DNA from: Flavobacterium sp.
GTDB taxonomy: Bacteria; Bacteroidota; Bacteroidia; Flavobacteriales; Flavobacteriaceae
Assembly (NCBI RefSeq): GCF_017744675.1
Contig: NZ_JAGIAV010000001.1
Span: 990,151 to 1,054,150 of the forward strand
Length of the DNA stretch: 64,000 nucleotides
Direction of reading: 5' to 3'
The notes under the pieces are model-generated. The model saw nothing but the letters and a program-made list of their open reading frames with translations, ran no database searches and was not told the origin of the DNA. This document shows positions 52,777-61,911 of this stretch, piece by piece (the stretch's first letter is position 1; the number at the start of each line of letters is the position of its first letter). Position numbers and translations under genes: made by a program.

Positions 52777-53628
52777 TTATACAGCGACACTTCCTTTTAT
52801 AGCAGGATGCGGATCATAGTCAACAAGAGTGAAATCACCATAATCAAAATCAAAAATGTTTTTAATCTCTGGATTTAAAATCATTTTTGGTAATGGTTTT
52901 GGTTCTCTCGAAAGTTGCAATTCTAATTGCTCAAAATGATTGTTGTAGATATGTGCATCGCCAAAAGTGTGAATAAATTCGTCCGGCTCTAAATCACATA
53001 CTTGCGCAATCATCATTGTTAGCAATGCATAAGAAGCAATATTAAAAGGAACTCCCAAAAAGATATCGGCACTTCGCTGATACAATTGGCAAGATAATTT
53101 TCCTTTTGTTTCTCCTTTTTCAAGATCTGGACTTGCTACATAAAACTGAAAAAAGGCATGGCATGGAGGCAATGCTGCTTTGTTGTTGGCAACGTTTTCT
53201 TCAAAAGATTTTTTAGTATCTGGAAGAACTGATGGATTCCAAGCCGAAACCAGCATTCTTCTGCTATTTGGGTTTGTTTTTAATTCTTTAATTAGTTCAG
53301 AAATCTGATCAATTTCTTCACTGTTCCAATTGCGCCATTGGTGGCCATAAACTGGTCCCAAATCACCATTAGAATCTGCCCATTCATCCCAAATTTTCAC
53401 TCCGTTTTCTTGAAGGTATTTTACATTTGTATCCCCTTTTAAAAACCAAAGCAATTCATAAATAATGGATTTTAAATGCAATTTTTTTGTTGTAACCATT
53501 GGGAAACCTTCACTTAAATCAAAACGCATTTGGTAGCCAAAAACACTTTTTGTTCCGGTTCCTGTTCGGTCTCCTTTTTGATTGCCGTTTTCTAAAACGT
53601 GTTTTACTAAATCTAAGTATTGTTTCAT
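52777..53628 (-). CDS. thyA: thymidylate synthase
   Basis: A 283-residue folate-dependent thymidylate synthase. Hallmarks: [50 protein letters not shown], the nucleophile Cys in [34 protein letters not shown], and the dUMP contact GDAHIYNNH. It methylates dUMP to dTMP and produces dihydrofolate, recycled by the nearby FolA. Confidence 0.97.
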   Translation of the reverse strand: MKQYLDLVKHVLENGNQKGDRTGTGTKSVFGYQMRFDLSEGFPMVTTKKLHLKSIIYELLWFLKGDTNVKYLQENGVKIWDEWADSNGDLGPVYGHQWRNWNSEEIDQISELIKELKTNPNSRRMLVSAWNPSVLPDTKKSFEENVANNKAALPPCHAFFQFYVASPDLEKGETKGKLSCQLYQRSADIFLGVPFNIASYALLTMMIAQVCDLEPDEFIHTFGDAHIYNNHFEQLELQLSREPKPLPKMILNPEIKNIFDFDYGDFTLVDYDPHPAIKGSVAV

Positions 53629-53635
53629 TTGTTTT

Positions 53636-53700
53636 GTTTATTCGGTTATTCGTTTAATTGTTTAATCGATTTAACGAATAAACGGTTCAACGATTAAACA
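53636..53700. repeat. interleaved inverted repeats upstream of thyA
   Basis: GTTTATTCG (53636-53644) pairs with CGAATAAAC (53675-53683), and TGTTTAATCG (53659-53668) pairs with CGATTAAACA (53691-53700). The pairs interlock, so as RNA they could form a pseudoknot. The element fills the 78-base gap between thyA and the bifunctional-nuclease gene. Confidence 0.55.
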
Positions 53701-53706
53701 TTGAAT

Positions 53707-54330
53707 TTATCTTCTAGAGATTTCGTCTCTAATTTTTGCGGCTTTTTCGTAATCTTCCTGCGAAACGGCTTGATCTAAAAGTTCGTTTAATTCCTGTAAA
53801 GAATGTTTTGCATAAACGTCTCCAGATTGATTGCTTTCTTCTTCATGTCCGAAGGTTTCTGGATTTGAAAGCACATCATCAATTTCCTGAGCTCCAGAAT
53901 CGGTTTCGGCAGTATTTGATTTTAAATAAATACCGGCTTTGTCCAAGATGTTTTTATAAGTAAAAATAGGAGCGTTGAATCTCAAGGCCAAAGCAATTGC
54001 ATCAGAAGTTCTGGCATCGATAATTTCTTCGATTTTATCTCTTTCGCAGATTAAGCTTGAATAAAAAACGCCATCAACTAATTTATGAATGATAACTTGT
54101 TTAACCACGATGTCAAATCTTTCAGCAAAATTTTTGAATAAATCGTGAGTTAAAGGACGCGGCGGTTTTATTTCTTTCTCTAAAGCAATAGCAATTGACT
54201 GGGCTTCAAAAGCGCCAATAACAATCGGTAATTTTCTTTCGCCATCGACTTCATTCAAAATTAAGGCATAAGCGCCATTTTGAGTTTGACTGTATGAAAT
54301 TCCTTTTATGGATAATTTTACTAGACTCAT
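53707..54330 (-). CDS. bifunctional nuclease (BFN/DUF151) protein with C-terminal UVR motif
   Basis: A 207-residue protein. The N-terminal DUF151 domain (about 1-130) shows KLPIVIGAFEAQSIAIALE, FYSSLICERDKIEEIIDARTSDAIALALR. An acidic linker follows (ETDSGAQEIDDVLSNPETFGHEEESN). The last 35 residues are a UVR motif (LQELNELLDQAVSQEDYEKAAKIRDEISRR), a helical hairpin otherwise seen in UvrB/UvrC. DUF151 proteins are reported as nucleases; the bacterial role is unsettled. The ATG at 54330 is chosen over 54351. Confidence 0.88.
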   Translation of the reverse strand: MSLVKLSIKGISYSQTQNGAYALILNEVDGERKLPIVIGAFEAQSIAIALEKEIKPPRPLTHDLFKNFAERFDIVVKQVIIHKLVDGVFYSSLICERDKIEEIIDARTSDAIALALRFNAPIFTYKNILDKAGIYLKSNTAETDSGAQEIDDVLSNPETFGHEEESNQSGDVYAKHSLQELNELLDQAVSQEDYEKAAKIRDEISRR

Positions 54331-54423
54331 ATATGTTTGTAAAAAAGGCACTTAGCACCTTATTTTAATACTGTTTTTGATTGAAAAATAAAGCTGCAAT
54401 TTTAATCAAAAAAAATTGAACAA

Positions 54424-54470
54424 AAAAGCTGCCTATAAACAAAGATACAACATCTTGTTTTTAGGCAGCA
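54424..54470 (-). terminator. terminator of etfB-etfA
   Basis: A long hairpin: GCTGCCTA (54428-54435) pairs with TAGGCAGC (54462-54469), extended inside by AAACA(A)AGAT/ATCTTGTTT. It is followed by T6 on the minus strand. Confidence 0.85.
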
Positions 54471-54496
54471 ATATTTTTTAAAGAGAATTCTTTGAA

Positions 54497-55465
54497 TTAA
54501 GAATGCTGAGCTTTAAAAGCTTTTAATTTCTCTGTTAATTGCGGTACAATTTCAAAAGCATCTCCAACAACACCGTAATCAGCCACTTTAAAGAAAGGAG
54601 CTTCAGGATCGTTATTGATTACTACTTTTACTTTAGAAGAGTTGATACCTGCGATGTGCTGAATAGCTCCAGAAATACCAATTGCAATATATAAGTTTGT
54701 TGCTACTGGTTTTCCCGTTTGCCCAACGTGCTCACTGTGAGGTCTCCATCCTAAATCTGAAACTGGTTTAGAACAAGCAGTTGCAGCGCCAAGCACAGCA
54801 GCAAGATCTTCAACTAATCCCCAGTTTTCCGGACCTTTTAATCCACGTCCGCCAGAAACCACTATATCCGCGTCAGCGATAGAAACTTTTCCAGATACTT
54901 TTTCTACAGATTCTACTTTTACTCCAAAATCATTGTCTCCAACAGTTGGGTTAAAATCTTCTGCAGCAGCAGCTCCAGCACTTTCAAAAAGTCCGTAAGA
55001 GTTTTTAGCCAAGCCAAGAACTTTTACATCTGTATCGATTTGAGTGATATTGAAAGCTTTGTTTGAGAAAGCATTTCTTTTTACTTGAAATGGAGAAGTG
55101 CTAATAGGCAATCCAACCACATTTGAAGCAAAACCCGCTTCTAAGCCTACTGCAACAAGTGGAGAAAGGTAGATGCTGTCTGTTGAAGAAGAAAGTAAAA
55201 CTACTTTTGTACCTTCTTTTTGAGCAGCTTGTTTAATCACATCAGCATAAGCTTTTGCATTAAAACCAGCTAATTTGTCGTTGCTTACTTTTAAAACTTT
55301 ATCTACTCCGTATTTGCCTAATTCGCTTACATCGCTGATGTTTACAGTTAAAGCTGTAACGGTAGTTCCTAATGATTCGGCTACTTTTTTAGCGTAAGAA
55401 GCTAATTCGAAAGCCACTTTTTTAAATTTTCCTTCTGCAGATTCTGCATATATTAATATTGACAT
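54497..55465 (-). CDS. etfA: electron transfer flavoprotein subunit alpha
   Basis: A 322-residue ETF alpha (FixB). N-terminal domain LIYAESAEGKFKKVAFELASYAKKVAESLG. The FAD-binding C-terminal domain carries VVSGGRGLKGPENWGLVEDLA, KPVSDLGWRPHSEHVGQTGKPVATNLYIAIGISGAIQHIAG and NNDPEAPFFKVADYGVVGD. With EtfB it carries electrons from acyl-CoA and other dehydrogenases toward the quinone pool. It is encoded 74 bases after etfB on the same strand. Confidence 0.96.
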   Translation of the reverse strand: MSILIYAESAEGKFKKVAFELASYAKKVAESLGTTVTALTVNISDVSELGKYGVDKVLKVSNDKLAGFNAKAYADVIKQAAQKEGTKVVLLSSSTDSIYLSPLVAVGLEAGFASNVVGLPISTSPFQVKRNAFSNKAFNITQIDTDVKVLGLAKNSYGLFESAGAAAAEDFNPTVGDNDFGVKVESVEKVSGKVSIADADIVVSGGRGLKGPENWGLVEDLAAVLGAATACSKPVSDLGWRPHSEHVGQTGKPVATNLYIAIGISGAIQHIAGINSSKVKVVINNDPEAPFFKVADYGVVGDAFEIVPQLTEKLKAFKAQHS

Positions 55466-55539
55466 AATTTTTTTGTTTTGAAGTTTAAAGTTTCAGGTTT
55501 CAAGTTCTCAAACTGAAAACCGCGACTGAAAACTGATTA

Positions 55540-56286
55540 CTAGATTACTTTCGCTTCGTTGTGTAATAAGTTGATTAACTCATCTAAATTATCTGCAGAA
55601 ACTAATTTTACTGCTGATTTTGGAGCTGGTTTTTCAAATTTCACTGCTTTAGTATTTACAGCAGCATCAACTGGCTCAAGAATAGTAAGTGCTTTTGTTC
55701 TTGCTGTCATAATTCCTCTCATGTTCGGGATACGCAAATCTTTCTCTTCAACAAGACCTTTTTGACCTCCAATAATTAAAGGAAGAGTAGTGCTTACTGT
55801 TTCTTTTCCGCCGTCGATTTCACGAACAGCTTTTACACTGTTTCCGTCGATTGTTAAAGCGGTGCAAGAATTTAAGAAGTTGTATCCTAAGATTCCAGCA
55901 ATCATTCCAGGAACCATTCCTCCGTTATAATCCAAAGATTCTTTACCAGCAATTACTAAATCGTAACCGCCATTTTTAATAACTTCTGCCAATTGTTTTG
56001 CAACAAAAAATCCGTCTGTTGGATTTGCGTTAACACGAATAGCTTCATTTGCACCAATTGCCAAAGCTTTACGCAATGTTGGTTCAGTATCAGGACCTCC
56101 AACGTTTACAACCGTTACATTTGCTCCTTGTTGTTCTTGAAACCAGATAGCGCGTGTAAGACCAAATTCGTCGTTAGGGTTAATTACATATTGTACACCA
56201 TTAGTGTCAAATTCTGAGTCACCGTTGGTAAAGTTGATTTTTGAAGTAGTATCAGGCACATGGCTGATGCAAACCAGTATTTTCAT
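55540..56286 (-). CDS. etfB: electron transfer flavoprotein subunit beta
   Basis: A 248-residue ETF beta (FixA). Hallmarks: MKILVCISHVPDTTSKINF, NPNDEFGLTRAIWFQEQ, the nucleotide-binding LVIAGKESLDYNGGMVPGMIAGILGY, and the signature VREIDGGKETVSTTLPLIIGGQKGLVEEKDLRIPNMRGIMTARTK. It binds AMP and docks partner dehydrogenases. First gene of etfBA, with a -7 box about 35 bases upstream. Confidence 0.96.
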   Translation of the reverse strand: MKILVCISHVPDTTSKINFTNGDSEFDTNGVQYVINPNDEFGLTRAIWFQEQQGANVTVVNVGGPDTEPTLRKALAIGANEAIRVNANPTDGFFVAKQLAEVIKNGGYDLVIAGKESLDYNGGMVPGMIAGILGYNFLNSCTALTIDGNSVKAVREIDGGKETVSTTLPLIIGGQKGLVEEKDLRIPNMRGIMTARTKALTILEPVDAAVNTKAVKFEKPAPKSAVKLVSADNLDELINLLHNEAKVI

Positions 56287-56319
56287 AAGTATATATTTTG
56301 AATTTGTAATATGCTTTTA

Positions 56320-56327
56320 CAAATTTA
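56320..56327 (-). promoter_or_regulatory. candidate -7 box for etfBA
   Basis: TAAATTTG on the minus strand is an exact match about 35 bases before etfB. No spaced TTG is evident. Confidence 0.3.
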
Positions 56328-56749
56328 GAATTTAATTTGGAATAATTATACTATGCGTGCATAATATTTTTTAAAGCTATTACGATTTCGCTGATTGTGT
56401 AGTTTTTAGTGATTTTCATCGGAATCTAAAAACAAAACAACATGCATTTTGGCTGATTATTAGGAATTTTGCAACAAATGACATCTCTGCAGCAAATTAT
56501 TTTTTGTCTGAGAAATACTAATTTTTGCCTTTTTCCGTTTTGATGAATGGAATTTTGGAGGAACAAGAATTAAACAAATAGATAAAAGTTTGTCCGAAAA
56601 ATATTTTTAAGGCCGTTAAGTGTATATTATACGTTATTATATCGATTTCGTAAATATCACAATAAAGCTTAAAAAGTTAAAACGGGAGAACAGATAGAAG
56701 TTCATGCGATTTTAAATTCAATTTATGCTTTTAAGTTATTTAAAATATT
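56328..56749. other. divergent intergenic region between etfB and pdhB without a gene
   Basis: The central 420 bases of a 503-base gap are AT-rich and hold only trivial ORFs (for example a 12-codon one from 56541 after GGAG-like bases downstream of it). I see one small ATGC/GCAT hairpin near 56353 and no repeat, RNA gene or terminator. Long for this genome, so regulatory sites are possible but unsupported. Confidence 0.4.
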
Positions 56750-56757
56750 TATTTTTG
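56750..56757 (+). promoter_or_regulatory. candidate -7 box for pdhB
   Basis: TATTTTTG matches the consensus about 33 bases before the pdhB ATG. No TTG is seen 17-23 bases upstream. Confidence 0.3.
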
Positions 56758-56789
56758 CTCTTCAGAAAATTCAACATACAATAAAAAAT

Positions 56790-57767
56790 ATGAGAACAAT
56801 ACAATTTAGAGAGGCCATTTGTGAAGCAATGAGCGAAGAAATGCGTCGCGATGAATCCATATATTTAATGGGAGAAGAGGTTGCAGAATACAATGGAGCT
56901 TACAAAGCTTCAAAAGGAATGCTTGCTGAGTTTGGTGAAAAAAGAGTAATCGATACTCCAATTGCTGAGCTTGGTTTTTCAGGAATTGCAGTTGGTTCGG
57001 CAATGAATGGAAACCGCCCTATTGTAGAATATATGACATTCAACTTCTGTTTAGTTGGTATTGATCAAATTATAAATAACGCTGCTAAAATGCGTCAAAT
57101 GACAGGAGGACAATTTAATGTGCCTATCGTTTTCCGCGGACCAACAGCTTCTGCTGGTCAATTAGGAGCTACTCACTCACAAGCTTTAGAAAACTGGTTT
57201 GCTAACACTCCAGGTCTTAAAGTTATTGTTCCTTCAACTCCTTACGATGCAAAAGGACTTTTAAAATCTGCAATTCGCGATAATGACCCTGTAATCTTTA
57301 TGGAGTCTGAGCAAATGTATGGTGACAAAGGCGAAGTGCCAGACGGAGAATACACAATTCCAATTGGTGTTGCTGATGTTAAACGTGAAGGAACAGATGT
57401 AACTATCGTTTCTTTCGGTAAAATCATCAAAGAAGCTTTTATTGCTGCTGATGAATTAGCAAAAGAAGGAATCTCTTGTGAGATCATCGACTTAAGAACA
57501 GTTCGTCCGATGGATAAAGATGCAATTCTTAAATCGGTTAAAAAAACAAACCGTTTAGTAATTCTTGAAGAAGCTTGGCCAGTGGCTAGTATTTCTTCTG
57601 AGATTACTTATATCGTTCAAGAGCAAGCTTTTGACTTCCTTGATGCACCAATTCAACGTATTACAACTGCAGATACTCCTGCACCTTATTCTCCAGTATT
57701 GCTAAAAGACTGGTTGCCAAATGCAGGTGATGTAGTAAAAGCAGTTAAAAAAGTATTATACAAATAA
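56790..57767 (+). CDS. pdhB: pyruvate dehydrogenase E1 component subunit beta
   Basis: A 325-residue transketolase-like E1 beta subunit. Hallmarks: REAICEAMSEEMRRDESIYLMGEEVAEYNGAYKASKGM, DTPIAELGFSGIAVGSAM, YMTFNFCLVGIDQIINNAAK, and the C-terminal transketolase domain ISCEIIDLRTVRPMDKDAI. With E1 alpha it decarboxylates pyruvate using thiamine diphosphate. The alpha and E2 genes are not adjacent, so the complex is split across the genome. A strong terminator follows directly. Confidence 0.93.
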   Translation: MRTIQFREAICEAMSEEMRRDESIYLMGEEVAEYNGAYKASKGMLAEFGEKRVIDTPIAELGFSGIAVGSAMNGNRPIVEYMTFNFCLVGIDQIINNAAKMRQMTGGQFNVPIVFRGPTASAGQLGATHSQALENWFANTPGLKVIVPSTPYDAKGLLKSAIRDNDPVIFMESEQMYGDKGEVPDGEYTIPIGVADVKREGTDVTIVSFGKIIKEAFIAADELAKEGISCEIIDLRTVRPMDKDAILKSVKKTNRLVILEEAWPVASISSEITYIVQEQAFDFLDAPIQRITTADTPAPYSPVLLKDWLPNAGDVVKAVKKVLYK

Positions 57768-57787
57768 TACAAATACAAAATACTCAT

Positions 57788-57829
57788 AAAACTTCATCAG
57801 ACAACATGGATTGGTGAAGTTTTTTTTTA
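57788..57829 (+). terminator. pdhB terminator
   Basis: AAAACTTCATCA pairs with TGGTGAAGTTTT (57788-57799 with 57812-57823, one G-T pair) and is followed by T8. It ends 8 bases before the next ATG. Confidence 0.8.
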
Positions 57830-57836
57830 CTTTAAA

Positions 57837-60338
57837 ATGAACAAATTAACTCTACTTCTCTTATATATTGCATTTGCTTTTGCCAATGTTGCTACTGCAC
57901 AAACTAAGGTGAGTGGAATTGTTTTGGACAAATCAAATCAGCCAATACCTTTTGCAAATGTGGTATTTAAAGGTTCTAATATCGGAATCGTTTCTAATGA
58001 AGACGGCCGCTTTTATTTAGAATCGCCAAATACATACACGGCACTTATTGTTACTTCGGCAGGATTTTCAGATAAAGAAATTCCTTTAGAAAAATCGGTT
58101 AATTATAATTTTAAAATTGTTTTGTTCGAAGAACAAGTGCTTAACGAAGTTGTAATTTATACAGGTAAAACTTCTAAGAAGAACAATCCTGCATTGGATA
58201 TTTTGAGAAAAATCTGGGAAAGAAAACGTAAAAACGGATTGTACCAGTTTAATCAATACCAGATGCAGAAGTACGAAAAAGTGGAGTTTGATATGAATAC
58301 TATTGATAGCGCATTCATGAAAAACAAACTTTTTAAAGGAATGGAGTTTATCTTTCAACATGTTGATACTTCTGAAGTTACTGGAAAAACATATTTGCCA
58401 ATTTTCATTAACGAATCGGTTTATGATGTTTATGGAGACAACAAATTAAAGAAAGTAAAAGAAAATCTAACAGGAAATAAAATGTCTGGTTTTAACGGAA
58501 ATCAGCAGATTTTATCTTTTGTAAAAGATCTTTATTCAGATTATAACATTTACGACAATCACCTTAAATTTTTTGACAAAAGTTTTACAAGTCCGCTCTC
58601 AAGAACGGGAATCGACGTTTACAACTATGTTTTAAAAGATAGTGCCTTTGTAGATAAAAAATGGTGTTATAATATTGTTTTTTACCCAAGACGTAAAAAC
58701 GAATTGACTTTTAAAGGAGATTTCTGGGTTAATGATACGACTTTTGCCATCAAGAAAATTAATATGGGCGTTACTAAAAGTGCCAATATTAATTGGGTAA
58801 AAGATATTTATATCGAACAGGAATTTGAGGTAGAGAACGATTCTGTTTTTCTTCTGACTCGCGATTATATGATGTCTGATTTTGCTTTGAATAAAAAGGA
58901 AAAATCAAAAGGAGTGTATGGAAAAAGAACCACTTTATATCGCAATCATAAATTCAATATTCAGAAACCAGAGAAGTTTTATAAAGAAGAAGTCAATTTT
59001 ATAGACAATTCCGTTTATGAACGACCGCCCGAATTCTGGGAGGAAAATCGTTTTGAAAAACTAAACAAAGACGAACAGGGAATTTATAAAATGCTTGATA
59101 CCTTGCAGACAGTCAAACGATTTAAGCAGCTGTATAATCTCGTCTCGATTTTAGGAAGCGGTTATATCGAATTTAAAAACTTTGATTACGGACCTATATT
59201 TTCAACTTTTGGATATAATGAAGTTGAAGGTGTAAGGTTAAGAGTGGGCGGGAGAACCTATTTTGGACCAAACGATCCATGGCGTATTCAGGCTTATACA
59301 GCTTATGGATTTGATGATAACAAATTCAAATACGGAGTTTCTGGAAAATGGATGGTTGACAAGAAAAACCGTGTTATAATCTCGGGAGGGAATAGGCGTG
59401 ATATTGAGCAAATTGGAGCGAGTTTAACAACTACAAATGATATTTTAGGACGAAGCTTTGCGTCTTCTGCCTTGTTTACAACAGGAAGTAATGGAAAACT
59501 AACCAATATCAATTTGAGCAATATTTCTGTCGAAATGGAGCCTAAAAAGAACTTTATAGTACAAGCAGGTCTCTCATACAGAACATTAGAATCGGCCTCA
59601 AAAACATTTAGTTTAGATTACTATACCACTTTGCCAACTCCCGAAAATCCAGCAGGAGTTGTAGAAAGTGCGGTAAAACAATCAGAAGCCAATATTCAGT
59701 TTGAGTTTATGCCAAACAGAAAAACTATTGGTTATGGCGTAGAAAGAAGTTTAGTAGATAGTCCTTTTAGCCATTTCTTTGTGAATTTCAGCTATGGATT
59801 GAAGGGTGTTTTTGATAGTGATTTCGCTTACGAAAAAATTCAAGTTTTCTACAAGCAACCTATCATTATAGGGCCTTTAGGAAGATCGAATATTATTGTT
59901 GAAACAGGAAAAACTTTCGGTACCATTCCGTTAGGTTTGATGAGCGTAATTCCGGGTAACCAGACTTATTTTACAATTGAAAATACGTTTAGTAACTTGA
60001 ACTTCTACGAGTTTGTTACAGATCAATATACAACCTTACAATGGAATCATGATTTCGGAGGAAGATTGTTCGCCAGAGTTCCATTTATGAGAAAACTGAA
60101 TTGGAGAGAATATATCGGAATAAGAGCAGTGCACGGAACCATTTCTGATGCTAACCGCGCCATTAATGCTTCGGGATTACCTTATAATGCTCCTGAAAAA
60201 GTATATTATGAATATCATGCAGGGATTGGAAATATATTTAAAGTTTTCCGTATTGATTTTTCTTGGAGAGGAAATTACCTAGATATGCCAGACGCTCACA
60301 AATTTGCAGTAAAAGGATCTTTTGGATTTTATTTTTAA
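57837..60338 (+). CDS. DUF5686 outer-membrane protein with N-terminal carboxypeptidase-regulatory-like domain
   Basis: An 833-residue exported protein (signal peptide through about FANVATAQ). Residues about 23-110 form a CarboxypepD_reg-like beta domain (VSGIVLDKSNQPIPFANVVFKGSNIGIVSNEDGRFYL). The rest is DUF5686: LDILRKIWERKRKNGLYQFNQYQMQKYEKVEFDMN, FYPRRKNELTFKGDFWVNDTTFAIKKINM. The C-terminal half alternates like a large outer-membrane barrel and ends GSFGFYF. The function of DUF5686 is not established; similar proteins are outer-membrane components of Bacteroidota. It is monocistronic with a strong terminator. Confidence 0.85.
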   Translation: MNKLTLLLLYIAFAFANVATAQTKVSGIVLDKSNQPIPFANVVFKGSNIGIVSNEDGRFYLESPNTYTALIVTSAGFSDKEIPLEKSVNYNFKIVLFEEQVLNEVVIYTGKTSKKNNPALDILRKIWERKRKNGLYQFNQYQMQKYEKVEFDMNTIDSAFMKNKLFKGMEFIFQHVDTSEVTGKTYLPIFINESVYDVYGDNKLKKVKENLTGNKMSGFNGNQQILSFVKDLYSDYNIYDNHLKFFDKSFTSPLSRTGIDVYNYVLKDSAFVDKKWCYNIVFYPRRKNELTFKGDFWVNDTTFAIKKINMGVTKSANINWVKDIYIEQEFEVENDSVFLLTRDYMMSDFALNKKEKSKGVYGKRTTLYRNHKFNIQKPEKFYKEEVNFIDNSVYERPPEFWEENRFEKLNKDEQGIYKMLDTLQTVKRFKQLYNLVSILGSGYIEFKNFDYGPIFSTFGYNEVEGVRLRVGGRTYFGPNDPWRIQAYTAYGFDDNKFKYGVSGKWMVDKKNRVIISGGNRRDIEQIGASLTTTNDILGRSFASSALFTTGSNGKLTNINLSNISVEMEPKKNFIVQAGLSYRTLESASKTFSLDYYTTLPTPENPAGVVESAVKQSEANIQFEFMPNRKTIGYGVERSLVDSPFSHFFVNFSYGLKGVFDSDFAYEKIQVFYKQPIIIGPLGRSNIIVETGKTFGTIPLGLMSVIPGNQTYFTIENTFSNLNFYEFVTDQYTTLQWNHDFGGRLFARVPFMRKLNWREYIGIRAVHGTISDANRAINASGLPYNAPEKVYYEYHAGIGNIFKVFRIDFSWRGNYLDMPDAHKFAVKGSFGFYF

Positions 60339-60360
60339 GGTTCAAAGTGACATAGTAACA

Positions 60361-60396
60361 AAGTCGCAAAGGTTTCAAATCTTTGCGACTTTTTTG
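60361..60396 (+). terminator. terminator after the DUF5686 gene
   Basis: A perfect 11-bp stem AAGTCGCAAAG/CTTTGCGACTT (60361-60371 with 60381-60391) is followed by T6. Confidence 0.85.
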
Positions 60397-60400
60397 TTCA

Positions 60401-60505
60401 CGCAGATTTTGCAGATAGAGCAGATTTCTTTAATCAGCAATTTATCAGCTTAAATCTGCAAAATCTGCGAGAGATAAAAAAACTTAGCGACCTGGCGACT
60501 TTGCG
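60401..60505. repeat. nested intergenic inverted repeat
   Basis: CGCAGATTTTGCAGAT (60401-60416) pairs perfectly with ATCTGCAAAATCTGCG (60454-60469) across a 37-base loop. A further GCGACTTTGCGA block near 60493 is complementary to the GTCGCAAAG arm of the preceding terminator. Same GCAAAG-type vocabulary as the palindrome at 12190-12340; no ORF. Confidence 0.7.
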
Positions 60506-60556
60506 AGAACTAACTCCATTTTTCTTAAATTTGATTTACTTTCGAAAACTATAATC

Positions 60557-61156
60557 ATGCAAGAAGCCATAGATTTTCTCTCATCCAAAAATCCAATATT
60601 TCTAGAAATCATTGAGAAGTACGGGTTACCGCCAATTCCGAGACGCCCGCCAGGTTTTGAAACTTTGGTTTTACTTATACTCGAACAGCAAGTTTCTGTA
60701 GATTCTGCGAAAGCCACATTTTTAAAAATCAAAGCATACAAAACTTGCAATCCTGAAAACATGGCTGTTTTGTCTGATGAAGAATTTAGAAATCTCGGTG
60801 TAAGCCGTCAGAAAACAAAATACATTAAAATTTTAGCGGAAGCGGTTTTAAACAAAGAATTGGATATTGATGGTCTAGCCACAAAATCGGCAAAACAAGT
60901 TCGCGAAGAGCTAATCAAATTAAAAGGAATTGGAAATTGGACAATCGATATTTATTTAATGTTCTGTTTGCAAGAGCCCGATTTAATTCCGCTTGGCGAT
61001 ATTGCGGTAATCAATACGATCAAAGAATTATTGAATATTCATGACAAACAGGAGATGGAAACCCATGCACAACAATGGAGTCCATATAGATCTTATGCTA
61101 CCTATTTGCTTTGGCATTATTATTTGAAAAAAAGAAATCGAACAATTACCTATTAA
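60557..61156 (+). CDS. HhH-GPD DNA glycosylase, AlkA-like (3-methyladenine type)
   Basis: A 199-residue helix-hairpin-helix glycosylase. The core runs from FETLVLLILEQQVSVDSAKATFLKI through the hairpin LIKLKGIGNWTIDIYLMF to the catalytic Asp in LIPLGDIAV. It lacks the N-terminal TBP-like domain of E. coli AlkA, the usual short form. It removes alkylated bases in base excision repair. No iron-sulfur cysteine cluster is present at the C terminus, so it is not of the Nth/MutY type. Confidence 0.9.
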   Translation: MQEAIDFLSSKNPIFLEIIEKYGLPPIPRRPPGFETLVLLILEQQVSVDSAKATFLKIKAYKTCNPENMAVLSDEEFRNLGVSRQKTKYIKILAEAVLNKELDIDGLATKSAKQVREELIKLKGIGNWTIDIYLMFCLQEPDLIPLGDIAVINTIKELLNIHDKQEMETHAQQWSPYRSYATYLLWHYYLKKRNRTITY

Positions 61157-61204
61157 ATGCTTGTTTTTTAAACTTTAATGCAAATAATTTAACCTTGTTT
61201 TTTA

Positions 61205-61234
61205 TTGTAAAACTAGATTCTTTAGTTATTTTTG
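61205..61234 (+). promoter_or_regulatory. ppa promoter
   Basis: TTG at 61205-61207, a 19-base spacer, and TATTTTTG at 61227-61234 match both flavobacterial elements. The leader would be about 27 bases. Confidence 0.6.
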
Positions 61235-61267
61235 CAACCGAAATTATAGAAACAATAAAAAACGAAA

Positions 61268-61798
61268 ATGACCGCAGACAAATTAACGACTTTCGATGTA
61301 TTAATCGAAATACCAAGAGGAAGCAGAAATAAATACGAGTACGATTTTGAAATTAAAAGAATGCGTTTTGATAGAATGTTATTCTCTTCAATGATGTACC
61401 CAGCAGATTACGGATTTATTCCAGAAACTTTAGCTTTAGACGGTGATCCTCTTGACGTATTAGTTTTGGTAAACGAACCAACTTTTCCTGGATGTGTTAT
61501 GGAAGTTAAACCAATCGGTGTATTCCACATGGCAGATGATAAAGGACCAGACGAAAAAATTATTTGTGTACCTGTTTCAGATCCAATCTGGAATTCATTA
61601 AACGATCTTTCTGATATCAATCCTCACTTAGTAAAAGAAATCGAGCACTTCTTCCAAGTTTACAAAGATCTTGAAAACAAAAAAGTAGATGTAGAAGGAT
61701 GGGGAGACGTAAAAGAAGCTTACGAGATCATCGCTGAGTGTACAAAACGTTTTGATGATATTGAAAATAAACCGGCTGGATTATTTAGCATTAAATAA
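61268..61798 (+). CDS. ppa: soluble inorganic pyrophosphatase (family I)
   Basis: A 176-residue family I pyrophosphatase. Hallmarks: IEIPRGSRNKYEYDFEIKRMRFDRML, MYPADYGFIPETLALDGDPLDVLVLVNEP (metal-binding Asp cluster), and the lysine-rich KVDVEGWGDVKEAYEII. It hydrolyses pyrophosphate in the cytosol and drives biosynthetic reactions. It has its own promoter and terminator, and the next gene is a membrane pyrophosphatase that uses the same substrate. Confidence 0.96.
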   Translation: MTADKLTTFDVLIEIPRGSRNKYEYDFEIKRMRFDRMLFSSMMYPADYGFIPETLALDGDPLDVLVLVNEPTFPGCVMEVKPIGVFHMADDKGPDEKIICVPVSDPIWNSLNDLSDINPHLVKEIEHFFQVYKDLENKKVDVEGWGDVKEAYEIIAECTKRFDDIENKPAGLFSIK

Positions 61799-61820
61799 TT
61801 TTAACCGCATTCTAATATAA

Positions 61821-61857
61821 AAAAAGCAATACTGCCGTCAGGAGTATTGCTTTTTTG
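61821..61857 (+). terminator. ppa terminator
   Basis: A perfect 13-bp stem AAAAAGCAATACT/AGTATTGCTTTTT (61821-61833 with 61843-61855) with T6. Confidence 0.88.
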
Positions 61858-61911
61858 TTTAAATTCGTTTTAGTTAGATTGTTGACTATTAACCAAAACC
61901 ATTAAAATATT

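Noticed and set aside
53636..53700. CRISPR-like repeats
   Set aside because: Only two inverted pairs, no regular spacer-repeat array and no cas genes in the window.
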